Below are positions 55,468 to 63,252 of a DNA stretch of 64,000 bases, piece by piece (the first letter of the stretch is position 1; each line of letters starts with the position of its first letter). The position numbers were made by a program, and so were the translations under genes. The DNA is from Pseudescherichia sp031987975 (GTDB lineage: Bacteria > Pseudomonadota > Gammaproteobacteria > Enterobacterales > Enterobacteriaceae). The notes below the pieces were generated by a model that did not search any database, was not told the origin of the DNA, and worked only from the letters and a program-made list of their open reading frames with translations. The stretch covers positions 62,001-126,000 of the forward strand of contig NZ_DALZYX010000008.1 of assembly GCF_031987975.1 (NCBI RefSeq), read 5' to 3'.

Positions 55468-56520
55468 CTACGCGATGGTCACTTTATTGTCCAGGTAGAC
55501 ATCCTGCACGGCATTTATCAGTTTCACACCGTCGGCCATCGTTTTCTTAAACGCTTTCCGGCCAAGGATCAGCCCCATGCCGCCCGCGCGCTTGTTGATT
55601 ACTGCGGTACGCACCGCTTCGGTGAGGTCAGCCTCGCCTCCCGATGCGCCGCCGGAGTTGATCAGCCCCGCCCGGCCCATGTAGCAGTTAGCCAGCTGGT
55701 AGCGCACCAGGTCGATAGGATTATCGGTGGTGAGTTTGCTATAGACGCGCTCGTCGGTATAACCATACTTGACCGCGTTATAGCCGCCGTTATTTTCCGC
55801 CATCTTCTGCTTAACGATATCCGCCCCGATAGTTGCCGCCAGGTGGTTAGCCTGCCCGGTCAGGTCAGCAGAGACGTGATAGTCCACGCCATCCTTTTTA
55901 AAATCGGCGTTGCGCAGATAGGCCCATAGCACGGTTACCATTCCCAGCTCATGAGCGCGCTCAAAGGCGCTGGAGATCTCTTCGATCTGGCGGCGCGACT
56001 GCTCGGAGCCAAAATAGATTGTCGCCCCCACGGCAACCGCCCCCATATTAAACGCCTGCTCTACGCTGGCGTAGAGCGTCTGGTCAAAGGTATTGGGGTA
56101 GCTCAAGGTCTCGTTATGGTTAAGCTTCACAAGGAACGGAATGCGGTGCGCGTAGCGACGCGATACCGAAGCCAGCACGCCATAGGTTGAGGCCACGCAG
56201 TTACAGCCCGCTTCAATGGCCAGCTCAACGATGTTTTTCGGATCAAAATATTGCGGGTTAGCGGCGAACGACGCGCCCGCCGAGTGCTCCACGCCCTGGT
56301 CAACTGGCAGAATCGACAGGTAGCCGGTTCCTGCCAGACGGCCGGTATTGTAGAGGGTTTGCATGTTACGCAGTACGGCGGGGGGACGGTTATTATCGAC
56401 CATCACGCGATCGACATAGTCGTGTCCTGGCAGGTAGAGCTGGTCGGCTGGAATGGTCATACAACGATGCTGCAACAGGCTGTCGGCATCTTTGCCAAGC
56501 AGCTGCGTAATATCAGTCAT
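55468..56520 (-). CDS. fbaB: Class I fructose-bisphosphate aldolase FbaB
   Basis: This 350-aa DhnA-type class I aldolase matches FbaB, which cleaves fructose-1,6-bisphosphate by a Schiff base and is favoured during gluconeogenic growth. Conserved segments include SILPVDQGVEHSAGASFAAN, RIPFLVKLNHNETLSYPN, NAVKYGYTDERVYSKL and the phosphate-binding LINSGGASGGEADL. The length equals the E. coli enzyme. It is monocistronic here, with REPs downstream and about 157 bp upstream before the lipoprotein gene. Confidence 0.96.
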   Translation of the reverse strand: MTDITQLLGKDADSLLQHRCMTIPADQLYLPGHDYVDRVMVDNNRPPAVLRNMQTLYNTGRLAGTGYLSILPVDQGVEHSAGASFAANPQYFDPKNIVELAIEAGCNCVASTYGVLASVSRRYAHRIPFLVKLNHNETLSYPNTFDQTLYASVEQAFNMGAVAVGATIYFGSEQSRRQIEEISSAFERAHELGMVTVLWAYLRNADFKKDGVDYHVSADLTGQANHLAATIGADIVKQKMAENNGGYNAVKYGYTDERVYSKLTTDNPIDLVRYQLANCYMGRAGLINSGGASGGEADLTEAVRTAVINKRAGGMGLILGRKAFKKTMADGVKLINAVQDVYLDNKVTIA

Positions 56521-56677
56521 GATGAGGCTCCCGTAAGGTTCGCCCGCAGGCGAACGTGGTTAGTCCTGCCCTGAGTTTGCAGGCAGAGTAAGCCTGGTAC
56601 CGGGGGGCGGATTTTTCCAGCGTGCAGGGAATTTTGGTACTTTTGAATTAATGAAAATTTATCTCTAAACGGCTTCT

Positions 56678-57043
56678 TTAAGACGCTTTTAAAACGGTTA
56701 TCCTGCCATTTTCATCGCTGAAAAAGCGAAAGTGATACCAGTCGCCTTCCACTTGATAATTAAATGAGTAGATATAGCCCTTATCAAAGCGTGCTAAAAA
56801 GCAGACGCCCGGAGCATGGACACGAATAGGTTCCTCTCCTACAGGGGAATAGGTGGACTTGAAGTTATCTTTAGATGAGGTGAGGTTGTACGCCTCTATC
56901 TCTCCATTCTCAGCCGCCGTTAAGCAGATATAGTTTTCATAGTGCTTAGTGCCAATGTGGCCCGTATAGGGGGATGGCCCTTCGCTCGCGCAGGCGCTCA
57001 GTAAGAGAGCGACCAACGGTAATAGTAAAGCGTGTAGTTTCAT
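56678..57043 (-). CDS. small periplasmic lipoprotein, possible orphan T6SS immunity protein
   Basis: This 121-aa protein has a lipoprotein signal (LVALLLSAC) with the acylated cysteine at residue 18, and no Asp at +2, so outer-membrane or periplasmic-face sorting is likely. The mature part is short and beta-rich with two further cysteines (YICLTAAENGEIEAYNL; GVCFLARFDKGYIYSFNYQV). This pattern resembles enteric lipoproteins annotated as putative T6SS immunity proteins, but I cannot confirm that from sequence alone. No effector gene is adjacent. It lies between thiD and fbaB and its role is unknown. Confidence 0.75.
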   Translation of the reverse strand: MKLHALLLPLVALLLSACASEGPSPYTGHIGTKHYENYICLTAAENGEIEAYNLTSSKDNFKSTYSPVGEEPIRVHAPGVCFLARFDKGYIYSFNYQVEGDWYHFRFFSDENGRITVLKAS

Positions 57044-57127
57044 ATCATCAGCCCCTTATTACGCGTTGATGCTTCCGAGAGCCTGTGACAATATCTGAGA
57101 ATAGTTAATTACAGTAAATATTAAATC

Positions 57128-57148
57128 CCCTTCCGTAAGCCGGAAGGG
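57128..57148 (-). terminator. thiMD terminator
   Basis: On the minus strand CCCTTCCG and CGGAAGGG form an 8-bp stem with a GCTTA loop, 19 bp after the thiD stop, followed by GATTTAATATTT. The T tract is weak but the stem is strong. Confidence 0.65.
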
Positions 57149-57166
57149 TTATTTATGTGTCAGCTT

Positions 57167-57967
57167 TTACCACCAGGCGTGGAAATGGTGCACGGGACCG
57201 ATGCCCTTCCCTACCTCCAGCGAGTCCGCCTGCGCCAGAGCGTTAGTTAGCCAGGCTTTGGCTTCGGCCAGGGTATCGGCCCAGTTAGCGTGACGCGGGC
57301 GCAGCGCCGCCAGCGCCGCCGAGAGCGTACAGCCGGTGCCGTGGGTGTTTTTAGTGGCGATGCGCGGGGCGGTGAAGCGCGTTGCTCCCTCTTGAGTAAA
57401 GAGCCAGTCCGGGCTTTCCCCGTCGGTCAGATGGCCGCCCTTCATCAGCACCGCTTCACAGCCGAGGGCCAGCAGCGCCCTTCCCTGCTCATGCATATCC
57501 TGCTCATTGCGGGCGTGATCGGCATCCAGTAGTGCCGCCGCCTCCGGCAGGTTAGGCGTGATCAGCGAGACCTGCGGCAGCAGCCGAGTACGTAGGGTAG
57601 CGACCGCCGAAGGCGTTAAAAGCGGATCGCCACTTTTTGCCAGCATCACCGTATCCAGCACGATATTCTCTACCCGATAATAGGCCAGCCGCTCGGCCAC
57701 TGCCTCAATGATATCGGTATCTGCCAGCATACCGATCTTAGTGGTATCGATACGTACATCGCTGAGTACAGAATCCAGCTGTGCGGCGACAAACTCCGGC
57801 GTAATACGGTAAACCGACTGCACGCCGAGGGTGTTCTGCGCCACCAGCGCGGTAATGACCGAACAGCCATAGGCTCCGAGGGCGGAGAAGGTTTTCAGAT
57901 CCGCCTGGATGCCCGCCCCGCCGCTTGGATCGGTTCCGGCAATGGTCAATGCATTAACTCTTTTCAT
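57167..57967 (-). CDS. thiD: Hydroxymethylpyrimidine (phosphate) kinase ThiD
   Basis: This 266-aa ribokinase-family enzyme phosphorylates hydroxymethylpyrimidine (HMP) and HMP-phosphate in thiamine synthesis. The substrate loop TDPSGGAGIQADLKTFSALG is near residue 11 and the anion hole KNTHGTGCTLSAALAA near residue 205. It overlaps thiM by four bases and is therefore under the same TPP riboswitch. Confidence 0.96.
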   Translation of the reverse strand: MKRVNALTIAGTDPSGGAGIQADLKTFSALGAYGCSVITALVAQNTLGVQSVYRITPEFVAAQLDSVLSDVRIDTTKIGMLADTDIIEAVAERLAYYRVENIVLDTVMLAKSGDPLLTPSAVATLRTRLLPQVSLITPNLPEAAALLDADHARNEQDMHEQGRALLALGCEAVLMKGGHLTDGESPDWLFTQEGATRFTAPRIATKNTHGTGCTLSAALAALRPRHANWADTLAEAKAWLTNALAQADSLEVGKGIGPVHHFHAWW

Positions 57968-58752
57968 GCTGACGCGCCTCCATCCAGGGTATAGAGAGCA
58001 TCAAGAAAAGCCGCGACAAAGGATCCGGGACCATGGCTGGCTGCTGCCGCCTCGCCTCCCGCCTGGGCGAACAGGCCGCAGGCCGCGGCGACGTTGACCA
58101 TCCGCTCGCCGGGCAGCGCACAGCCTGCCGCCACGACCGCCGACAGCGCGCAGCCGGTGCCCACAACACGGGTCATTATCTGCGCACCGCCGATGACCTT
58201 CAGCGTGCGGCTGCCATCGGTGATGTAGTCCACCTCTCCCGTTACTGCGACCACGGCTCCGGTTTCCCGTGCCAGTTGCCCGGCCGCCGGAAGCGCCGCG
58301 CTGGCTGAGTCAGTGGTATCCACCCCGCGCCCGCCCGCGCTCACGCCCGCAAGGGCCATGATCTCAGAGGCATTACCGCGAATTGCCGCCGGACGGAGAG
58401 AGAGGATCTCCCGGCAGAAGCGGGTGCGAAAATCGAGCGCGCCAACGGCCACCGGATCGAGGGTCCAGGGCTTGCCCGCTTCATTAGCGCTGTGGATCGC
58501 TGCGCGCATGGCATCGGCGCGATCGGCGGTGAGCGTACCGACGTTAATCAGCAGTGCATCGGCGATAGCGCTGAACTGAGCGGCCTCTTCGTGCTCAATC
58601 ACCATAGCCGGGGAAGCGCCGAGGGCCAGCAGAACGTTAGCGGTAAAGGTCTGCACAACATCATTGGTCATGCAGTGAACAAGCGGGGAACAGATACGGA
58701 ATTGCTGTAAAACAGACGCGATATGCGCGTGGCTCAGCAGGTCAGGTTGCAT
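57964..58752 (-). CDS. thiM: Hydroxyethylthiazole kinase ThiM
   Basis: This 262-aa enzyme phosphorylates salvaged hydroxyethylthiazole. Typical segments are NVLLALGASPAMV, LLINVGTLTADRADAM, PWTLDPVAVGALDFR and the ATP-binding VVGTGCALSAVVAAG. The ATG at 58752 has AGGAG eight bases upstream, within the riboswitch expression platform. It forms an operon with thiD, the salvage branch of thiamine pathway. Confidence 0.96.
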   Translation of the reverse strand: MQPDLLSHAHIASVLQQFRICSPLVHCMTNDVVQTFTANVLLALGASPAMVIEHEEAAQFSAIADALLINVGTLTADRADAMRAAIHSANEAGKPWTLDPVAVGALDFRTRFCREILSLRPAAIRGNASEIMALAGVSAGGRGVDTTDSASAALPAAGQLARETGAVVAVTGEVDYITDGSRTLKVIGGAQIMTRVVGTGCALSAVVAAGCALPGERMVNVAAACGLFAQAGGEAAAASHGPGSFVAAFLDALYTLDGGASA

Positions 58753-58796
58753 AGTTAGCTCCTGCCCGGCGCGAAGAAGGGACGCCGGCAGGCATC

Positions 58797-58876
58797 TGAC
58801 TTCCCTACGCTGGCATTATCCAGATCAGGTGGTACGGGTATTTCTCAGCCTTCACAAAGAAGGGCACCCCGAGTCA
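58797..58876 (-). promoter_or_regulatory. TPP riboswitch (THI element) upstream of thiM
   Basis: On the minus strand the sequence starts GACTCGGGGTGCCCTTC, contains the pyrimidine-sensing CTGAGA (58843-58848), then ACCTGATCTGGATAATGCCA and GCGTAGGGAA. All conserved parts of the thiamine pyrophosphate aptamer are present. About 45 nt separate it from the thiM ATG, so binding of TPP can hide the AGGAG site, as in E. coli thiM. Confidence 0.95.
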
Positions 58877-58877
58877 T

Positions 58878-59070
58878 GTTGATTACATCTTTGAACTTTT
58901 TGCCAGATTAGGGGAAGTGGCTTGTTGATGCAAGCGTGCTTTCGGGGTTGTCGCTTCTTCATACTGTACTTCCCTTTACACAAAAATATTGATAGCAAGA
59001 CAAATTTTAATCGTTCAACCATTCGCCTGCTTTTGCAGATTCGACCAGCATGCGTATTGTTAGCAGTTTT
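58878..59070. other. spacer upstream of the thiM riboswitch
   Basis: This AT-rich stretch leads into the accessory segment. It should contain the thiM promoter on the minus strand. A 150-codon plus-strand frame beginning at 58922 runs through it but is not a credible gene. Confidence 0.35.
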
Positions 59071-59148
59071 AGCGGCCGCTGACGATGCCCGTCAGGCTAT
59101 TACCGGTGGTCGGCTCGACATTTATGTCAGGATACTCGTGGAGAAAAT
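59071..59148 (-). pseudogene. fragment of a LysR-type regulator paralogous to the one at 60632-61525
   Basis: Minus-strand translation gives FLHEYPDINVEPTTGNSLTG followed by IVSGR. This aligns with FLNAYPDINVELTTDNSLTD, IVSGR in the substrate-binding domain of the intact LysR gene (DNA 61106-61181). About 75 bp are similar, and then the fragment hits a stop. It is a remnant of a second, diverged LysR gene and marks the left side of the T6SS relic cassette. Confidence 0.75.
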
Positions 59149-59194
59149 GTTCTCTCCCATCTTCCTTTTCTCATGCAATTGTTTATTAAGATCA

Positions 59195-59773
59195 TTAACT
59201 CGTTGTGATCTGGCTTATAAAAATCCCTTGAATTACCGCTCCTTTAAGATAATACTGAACACAGTTCCCCCGTATGTAATCACCCGAGACCTTTGTATCA
59301 TTACAATACATAACAATATCTTTTTTTGGCTTGTTAGAAAAATAAGAAGATACTTTTTCTTTAGACGCATTTAATAATGGCACATCATTAATGGACACCT
59401 CCAACCTATCCTTAAATGCTTTACAGCTTGAATTCCCCGCTGCGATACCTATCGCAGTAAGATTCCCCTGACCCATTTCATTATCCGATATAAACCAATA
59501 ATTGATACCTTCACTTTTTAGACAAATCCAGGATGCTTGATCATCTTTATTTACAGTAATGCCAGTATGTTTAGCAATATCATCCAGCGTACTAGACTCC
59601 ATTACATAACTATTCCCCCCTATAATAACATCAGGTATCAGAGACTTATTTGTATCATGTTCATCTGAGTAATTCTCTGTATCCTCATCATAGTACCTTG
59701 CCCCAAAACCTTCCATACGGACAGCAAAACAAGCATTACTCAACAGGATTAATATTAACAGAGTATATTTCAT
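59195..59773 (-). CDS. exported protein, candidate immunity protein for the Tlde1-like effector
   Basis: This protein of about 192 aa starts at ATG 59773, one base after the effector stop. It has a signal peptide (MKYTLLILILLSNACFA) and a mature periplasmic domain with several cysteines (SWICLKSEGINYWF, NSSCKAFKDRL, VMYCNDTKVSGDYIRGNCVQ). I do not recognise the family by sequence. Position, small size and export fit an immunity protein protecting peptidoglycan from an L,D-transpeptidase-like effector. The gene is AT-rich and intact, while its partner effector is frameshifted. Confidence 0.7.
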   Translation of the reverse strand: MKYTLLILILLSNACFAVRMEGFGARYYDEDTENYSDEHDTNKSLIPDVIIGGNSYVMESSTLDDIAKHTGITVNKDDQASWICLKSEGINYWFISDNEMGQGNLTAIGIAAGNSSCKAFKDRLEVSINDVPLLNASKEKVSSYFSNKPKKDIVMYCNDTKVSGDYIRGNCVQYYLKGAVIQGIFISQITTS

Positions 59774-59774
59774 A

Positions 59775-60145
59775 TTAATCTTCAACCACTAGAATCTTAT
59801 CTGAACTATCATTAATTTCTTTACGATACCGAATATCTAAGATAATGCACCCATCAGAAGCATCTCGTGGGTGCTTCCCACTATTGTCATGTATCATAAA
59901 TCCATCCCTTCCACACATTTGATTCTCGATAAAGGGGGGGTCAAACGCATTGTCATGGCCCGTGTTTTATGATGATAGAAAGCAGGCCCAATAGAGTAAG
60001 TACCTCTTGGCAAAGGACCTTTACCACTTACACACTCATTTGCAGAATCATTCCAGTATCCCGGCCTGCCTGAGTATTCAGCATCAAATTTATAAGTACC
60101 ATTTAGGTAGAATGCGTGTGCCCTAACTTTATATACCCACGGCAT
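59775..60145 (-). pseudogene. Tlde1-like T6SS effector (L,D-transpeptidase fold), frameshifted in C7 tract
   Basis: From ATG 60145 the frame reads MPWVYKVRAHAFYLNG, then a GPLPRGTYSIGPAF segment and AMTMRLTP. It leaves the correct frame at seven C residues (plus-strand G7 at 59934-59940) and soon stops. Beyond the tract another frame continues the same protein: ENQMCGRDGFMIHDNSG and HPRDASDGCIILD, ending at 59775. One extra C restores a protein of about 125 aa. His in FMIHDN and Cys in SDGCII are the expected catalytic pair of the Tlde1/DUF2778 group, which exchange or cut peptidoglycan peptides. It could be decay, phase variation or a sequencing error. Confidence 0.75.
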
Positions 60146-60360
60146 TATGTGACCTCCATGCTGTTCCATGAGTCGGAATGAATAATATTCCCGTCCAGGT
60201 AGTGCCACGTAATCTTTTCATAGGCCAGGTAGAAAGCCTCAAGATGGTTGTGTTTCTCGTAGCGGGGATTCTTTATATCCATCATAAAGGTTCAACTTGG
60301 TTTACCTTTAACAAGGTTGCCCCTATCATCCTTTGGCCATAAATAAACTGGAATTGCCAT
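60145..60360 (-). pseudogene. internally deleted hcp (T6SS tube protein) remnant
   Basis: From ATG 60360, after a GAGGG site, the frame reads MAIPVYLWPKDDRGNLVKG, the N-terminus of enteric Hcp. After KPS and a TGA (60292-60294), the same frame continues MMDIKNPRYEKHNHLEAFY, AYEKITWHYLDGNIIHSDSW, the Hcp C-terminus. About 90-100 central residues of the roughly 160-aa protein are missing, and the deletion junction carries the stop. The end overlaps the effector start as TAATG, the coupled Hcp-effector layout of T6SS islands. Confidence 0.8.
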
Positions 60361-60631
60361 CCTTTTCCCTCATTTAATATTTCTAATAAAACATTAATTT
60401 CAATATCGGCACTAACATTTATAGGATTTTCATGGAAGCCTATTCCTTCCGAAAAGAATATCAATAAATTAATGGTAACAAAATTTAATCGATTAACAGA
60501 TAAGAATGCTAAAGTGCAACTTGCTTGATTGAAAAGAACGCCGTTAAGATAAGTGTATTTCTCTTACTGCTTAAGTTAATAACTACCGGAGCTTAAGAGT
60601 GCCTTTTGCCATACATCTTGCCAGCCACCCC
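60361..60631. other. gap between the hcp remnant and the LysR gene
   Basis: This 271-bp AT-rich stretch may include the old hcp promoter. A minus-strand frame (60464 down to 60282) overlaps the hcp start out of frame and is not a gene. I see nothing else. Confidence 0.35.
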
Positions 60632-61525
60632 CTACCCCTTATACCTCAGCGCCTCGATAAGCCGTGCAAAGGCCTGGGTGTGTTGCTTACGGCTAGGATA
60701 ATAAAGGTAATACCCCTGAAACGGTTCGCACCATGGCTCCAGCACCGCCTCCAGTTTCCCCTCGGCAAGCGCATCCGCGACCGTATCCTCTGGCACAAAG
60801 GCCAGCCCCATGCCGGAGATCGCTGCATCAATACGGGCAGGCAGATGATTAAACGTCAGTTGCCCCTCGACCCGTACCCGTAAATCCTGTCCATTGCGGG
60901 AGAACTCCCAGGCGTAAAGCCCGCCCAGGGTCGGCAGACGGATATTGATGCAGCGGTGATGCTGAAGATCGTGCGGCGTGTCTGGTCTGCCATGACGGGC
61001 AAAGTAGTCCGGGGAGCCGACCACCAGCATCCGCCAGTCCGGCCCGATCCTTATCGCCACCATATCCTTCGCGACCTGCTCCCCCAGCCTTACGCCGGCA
61101 TCAAAGCGGCCGCTGACGATATCCGTCAGGCTATTATCGGTAGTCAGCTCTACGTTGATGTCAGGATAGGCGTTGAGAAAAGGCTTCAGCGCCGGCCAGA
61201 CTGTAGATTGCAGGGCGTGCTCGCCAAGGTTGATACGAATATTACCGGCAACGCGATCGCGCATCTCGGTCAGCGAAGTTAGCTCGCTCTCGATCTCGCT
61301 AAAGCGGGGTGCGATGGTGTTAATGAGCCTCTCCCCCGCCTCGGTTGGGGCAACGCTGCGGGTAGTGCGCGTTAACAGGCGGATCTCAAGGCGCTCCTCC
61401 AAGCCCTTAATAGCATGACTCAGGGCAGACTGAGATACGCCAAGCTTTGCCGCCGCCCGGGTAAAGCTCCGCTCCTGCGCCACCACGGTCAGATAGTAGA
61501 GATCGTTAAAATTATCTTTGAGCAT
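60632..61525 (-). CDS. LysR-type transcriptional regulator
   Basis: This 297-aa LysR-family regulator has an N-terminal helix-turn-helix (FTRAAAKLGVSQSALSHAIK, about residues 21-40) and a substrate-binding domain from about residue 90 (VAGNIRINLGEHALQSTVWP). I use ATG 61525; the frame opens one codon earlier at a TTG. It is divergent from the alcohol dehydrogenase gene at 61690, which is its likely target. A T-N11-A dyad lies in the gap. The effector molecule is unknown. Confidence 0.9.
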   Translation of the reverse strand: MLKDNFNDLYYLTVVAQERSFTRAAAKLGVSQSALSHAIKGLEERLEIRLLTRTTRSVAPTEAGERLINTIAPRFSEIESELTSLTEMRDRVAGNIRINLGEHALQSTVWPALKPFLNAYPDINVELTTDNSLTDIVSGRFDAGVRLGEQVAKDMVAIRIGPDWRMLVVGSPDYFARHGRPDTPHDLQHHRCINIRLPTLGGLYAWEFSRNGQDLRVRVEGQLTFNHLPARIDAAISGMGLAFVPEDTVADALAEGKLEAVLEPWCEPFQGYYLYYPSRKQHTQAFARLIEALRYKG

Positions 61526-61545
61526 CAATACCGTCTCACTATTTA

Positions 61546-61558
61546 TGAGTAAGGCTCA
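61546..61558. promoter_or_regulatory. candidate LysR-type operator (T-N11-A)
   Basis: TGAGTAAGGCTCA is a TGAG/CTCA dyad of T-N11-A form, 21 bp upstream of the LysR ATG, in the 164-bp region shared with the divergent dehydrogenase gene. LysR proteins commonly bind such sites for autoregulation and activation. Confidence 0.4.
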
Positions 61559-61689
61559 ACAATAGCGTATTCGCAGGCTATTTTCACTCCTGGAGGATAA
61601 GTGCTGCTGTTTTAAGCCGCTGTTTCCCGCGCCCCGCGCTGGTTACCCTAAACTCATTCATCTGAAGCCACTCATGCTATGGAGTATTT

Positions 61690-62697
61690 ATGAAAGCTAT
61701 TGCTATTACCGCAGCGGCGCAGGCCGACGGCAACGTTGATGCCCTGCAGGAGATTGAGATTGAAAAACCGGTCGCGCAAGGCCACGACCTGCTGGTACAG
61801 GTTAAAGCCATCTCCGTTAATCCGGTCGATACCAAAGTTCGTGCGGGCTTTAACGCCGATAAGCCGCGTATTCTCGGCTGGGATGCAGTAGGGGTTGTCG
61901 CCGAAGTGGGTGACGCGGTCACCCTGTTTAAGCCAGGCGACACCGTGTGGTACGCCGGGGCGCTGACCCGTCCGGGCAGCAATAGCGAATATCAGCTGGT
62001 GGATGAGCGCATCGTAGCCCTGAAGCCCACTTCCCTGGATAACGCCTCTGCCGCCGCGCTGCCGCTAACGGCTATCACCGCCTGGGAGATGTTATTCGAT
62101 CGCCTGGGCGTGAGCGAAAACGGTAACGAAGGCGACGTGTTGCTGATCGTCGGTGCGGCGGGCGGCGTCGGTTCAATCATGACCCAGCTTGCCCGTAAGC
62201 TCACCAAAATGACGGTGATCGGCACGGCTTCACGCCCGGCAAGCCAGAAGTGGGTGACCGATCTCGGGGCGCACCACGTTATCGATCACAGCAAACCGCT
62301 CAGTGAAGAGCTGGCCCGAATCGGTATTCAGCATGTTACCCACGTTGCCAGCCTGAACAGTACCGATGAGCACTATCAGCAGCTGATTGAGGCGCTAATC
62401 CCGCAGGGTAAGCTGGCGCTGATTGACGATCCGGAGACGCTGGACGCGCGTCCGCTGAAGGCAAAGAGCATCTCTCTGCACTGGGAGTTTATGTTTACCC
62501 GCTCGATGTTCGAAACCGAGGACATTATTGAGCAGCACCGTCTGCTGACCCGCGTGGCCTCGCTTATCGACAGCGGCGTGATCCAGACCACCCTGGGCGA
62601 ACACTTTGGTACAATTAACGCCGACAATCTGCGTAAGGCTCATCGTCTGCTGGAGTCCCGACGGGCGGTTGGCAAGATTGTGCTGGAAGGCTTTTAA
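61690..62697 (+). CDS. zinc-type alcohol dehydrogenase-like / quinone oxidoreductase family protein
   Basis: This 335-aa medium-chain dehydrogenase/reductase resembles the zinc-binding alcohol dehydrogenase-like NADPH:quinone reductases. The N-terminal GroES-like domain has SVNPVDTKVR and ILGWDAVGVVAEVG. The Rossmann loop is VLLIVGAAGGVGSIM near residue 155. The cysteine/histidine set for catalytic zinc is not evident, so it is probably a zinc-free enone or quinone reductase. GGAG lies five bases before the ATG. It is divergent from the LysR gene. Confidence 0.9.
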   Translation: MKAIAITAAAQADGNVDALQEIEIEKPVAQGHDLLVQVKAISVNPVDTKVRAGFNADKPRILGWDAVGVVAEVGDAVTLFKPGDTVWYAGALTRPGSNSEYQLVDERIVALKPTSLDNASAAALPLTAITAWEMLFDRLGVSENGNEGDVLLIVGAAGGVGSIMTQLARKLTKMTVIGTASRPASQKWVTDLGAHHVIDHSKPLSEELARIGIQHVTHVASLNSTDEHYQQLIEALIPQGKLALIDDPETLDARPLKAKSISLHWEFMFTRSMFETEDIIEQHRLLTRVASLIDSGVIQTTLGEHFGTINADNLRKAHRLLESRRAVGKIVLEGF

Positions 62698-62922
62698 CGC
62701 CAGGATTTTTCCCAAAAGATATTTCCCCCGCCAGCGGATGGCTATTTTAGCGATCCGCTGCTTCTGCTTTCTCCGGCATTTGCTTACACTTTTTTTCTAA
62801 GGCACGCGCGGGCATGACAGCTTTTGCTATTGCTTTCAGAGAGAAATCGCAGCGATGATAGCGCGCACGTAATACGAAAGGGCCAGATGAAAACAGCCCG
62901 CCCGGCAAAATATGGAGAGACC

Positions 62923-63252
62923 ATGGGTAAGACTAAACTGATGCTTCTTGGTGCGCTGCTGGTATCAGCAAGCGCCGCTTTCGCAGCGCCACAGACTGCT
63001 GCTGCCACGGGCATATCAAAATATGAACTGCAGGAATTTGTTGCTGACTTTACCAAATTCAAAATCGGCGACACCGTTCCGCCGATGTACCTCACCGACG
63101 AATACAACATCAAAGCGTGGCAGCAGCGCAACCTGCCCGCGCCGGATGCCGGCAGCCGCTGGACCTATATGGGCGGCAACTACGTGCTGATCACCGAACC
63201 CGAAGGTAAGATCCTCAAAGTCTATGACGGCGAGATTTTCTACCACCGATGA
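62923..63252 (+). CDS. rcnB: RcnB, periplasmic nickel/cobalt homeostasis protein
   Basis: This 109-aa protein matches RcnB, which modulates nickel and cobalt export with RcnA in E. coli. A signal peptide (MGKTKLMLLGALLVSASAAF, cut after AFA) is followed by the conserved TGISKYELQEFVADFTKFKI and YNIKAWQQRNLPAPDAGSRW, YMGGNYVL and DGEIFYHR. I chose ATG 62923, with GGAGA five bases upstream. Neither rcnA nor rcnR is next to it, unlike in E. coli. It overlaps the GNAT gene by four bases. Confidence 0.92.
   Translation: MGKTKLMLLGALLVSASAAFAAPQTAAATGISKYELQEFVADFTKFKIGDTVPPMYLTDEYNIKAWQQRNLPAPDAGSRWTYMGGNYVLITEPEGKILKVYDGEIFYHR

Noticed and set aside
58922..59374. 150-codon plus-strand frame
   Set aside because: It runs antisense through the LysR fragment and the immunity gene end and has no protein-like pattern.
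60282..60464. 60-codon minus-strand frame
   Set aside because: It overlaps the clearly recognisable Hcp N-terminus in another frame and has no ribosome site or homology that I recognise.
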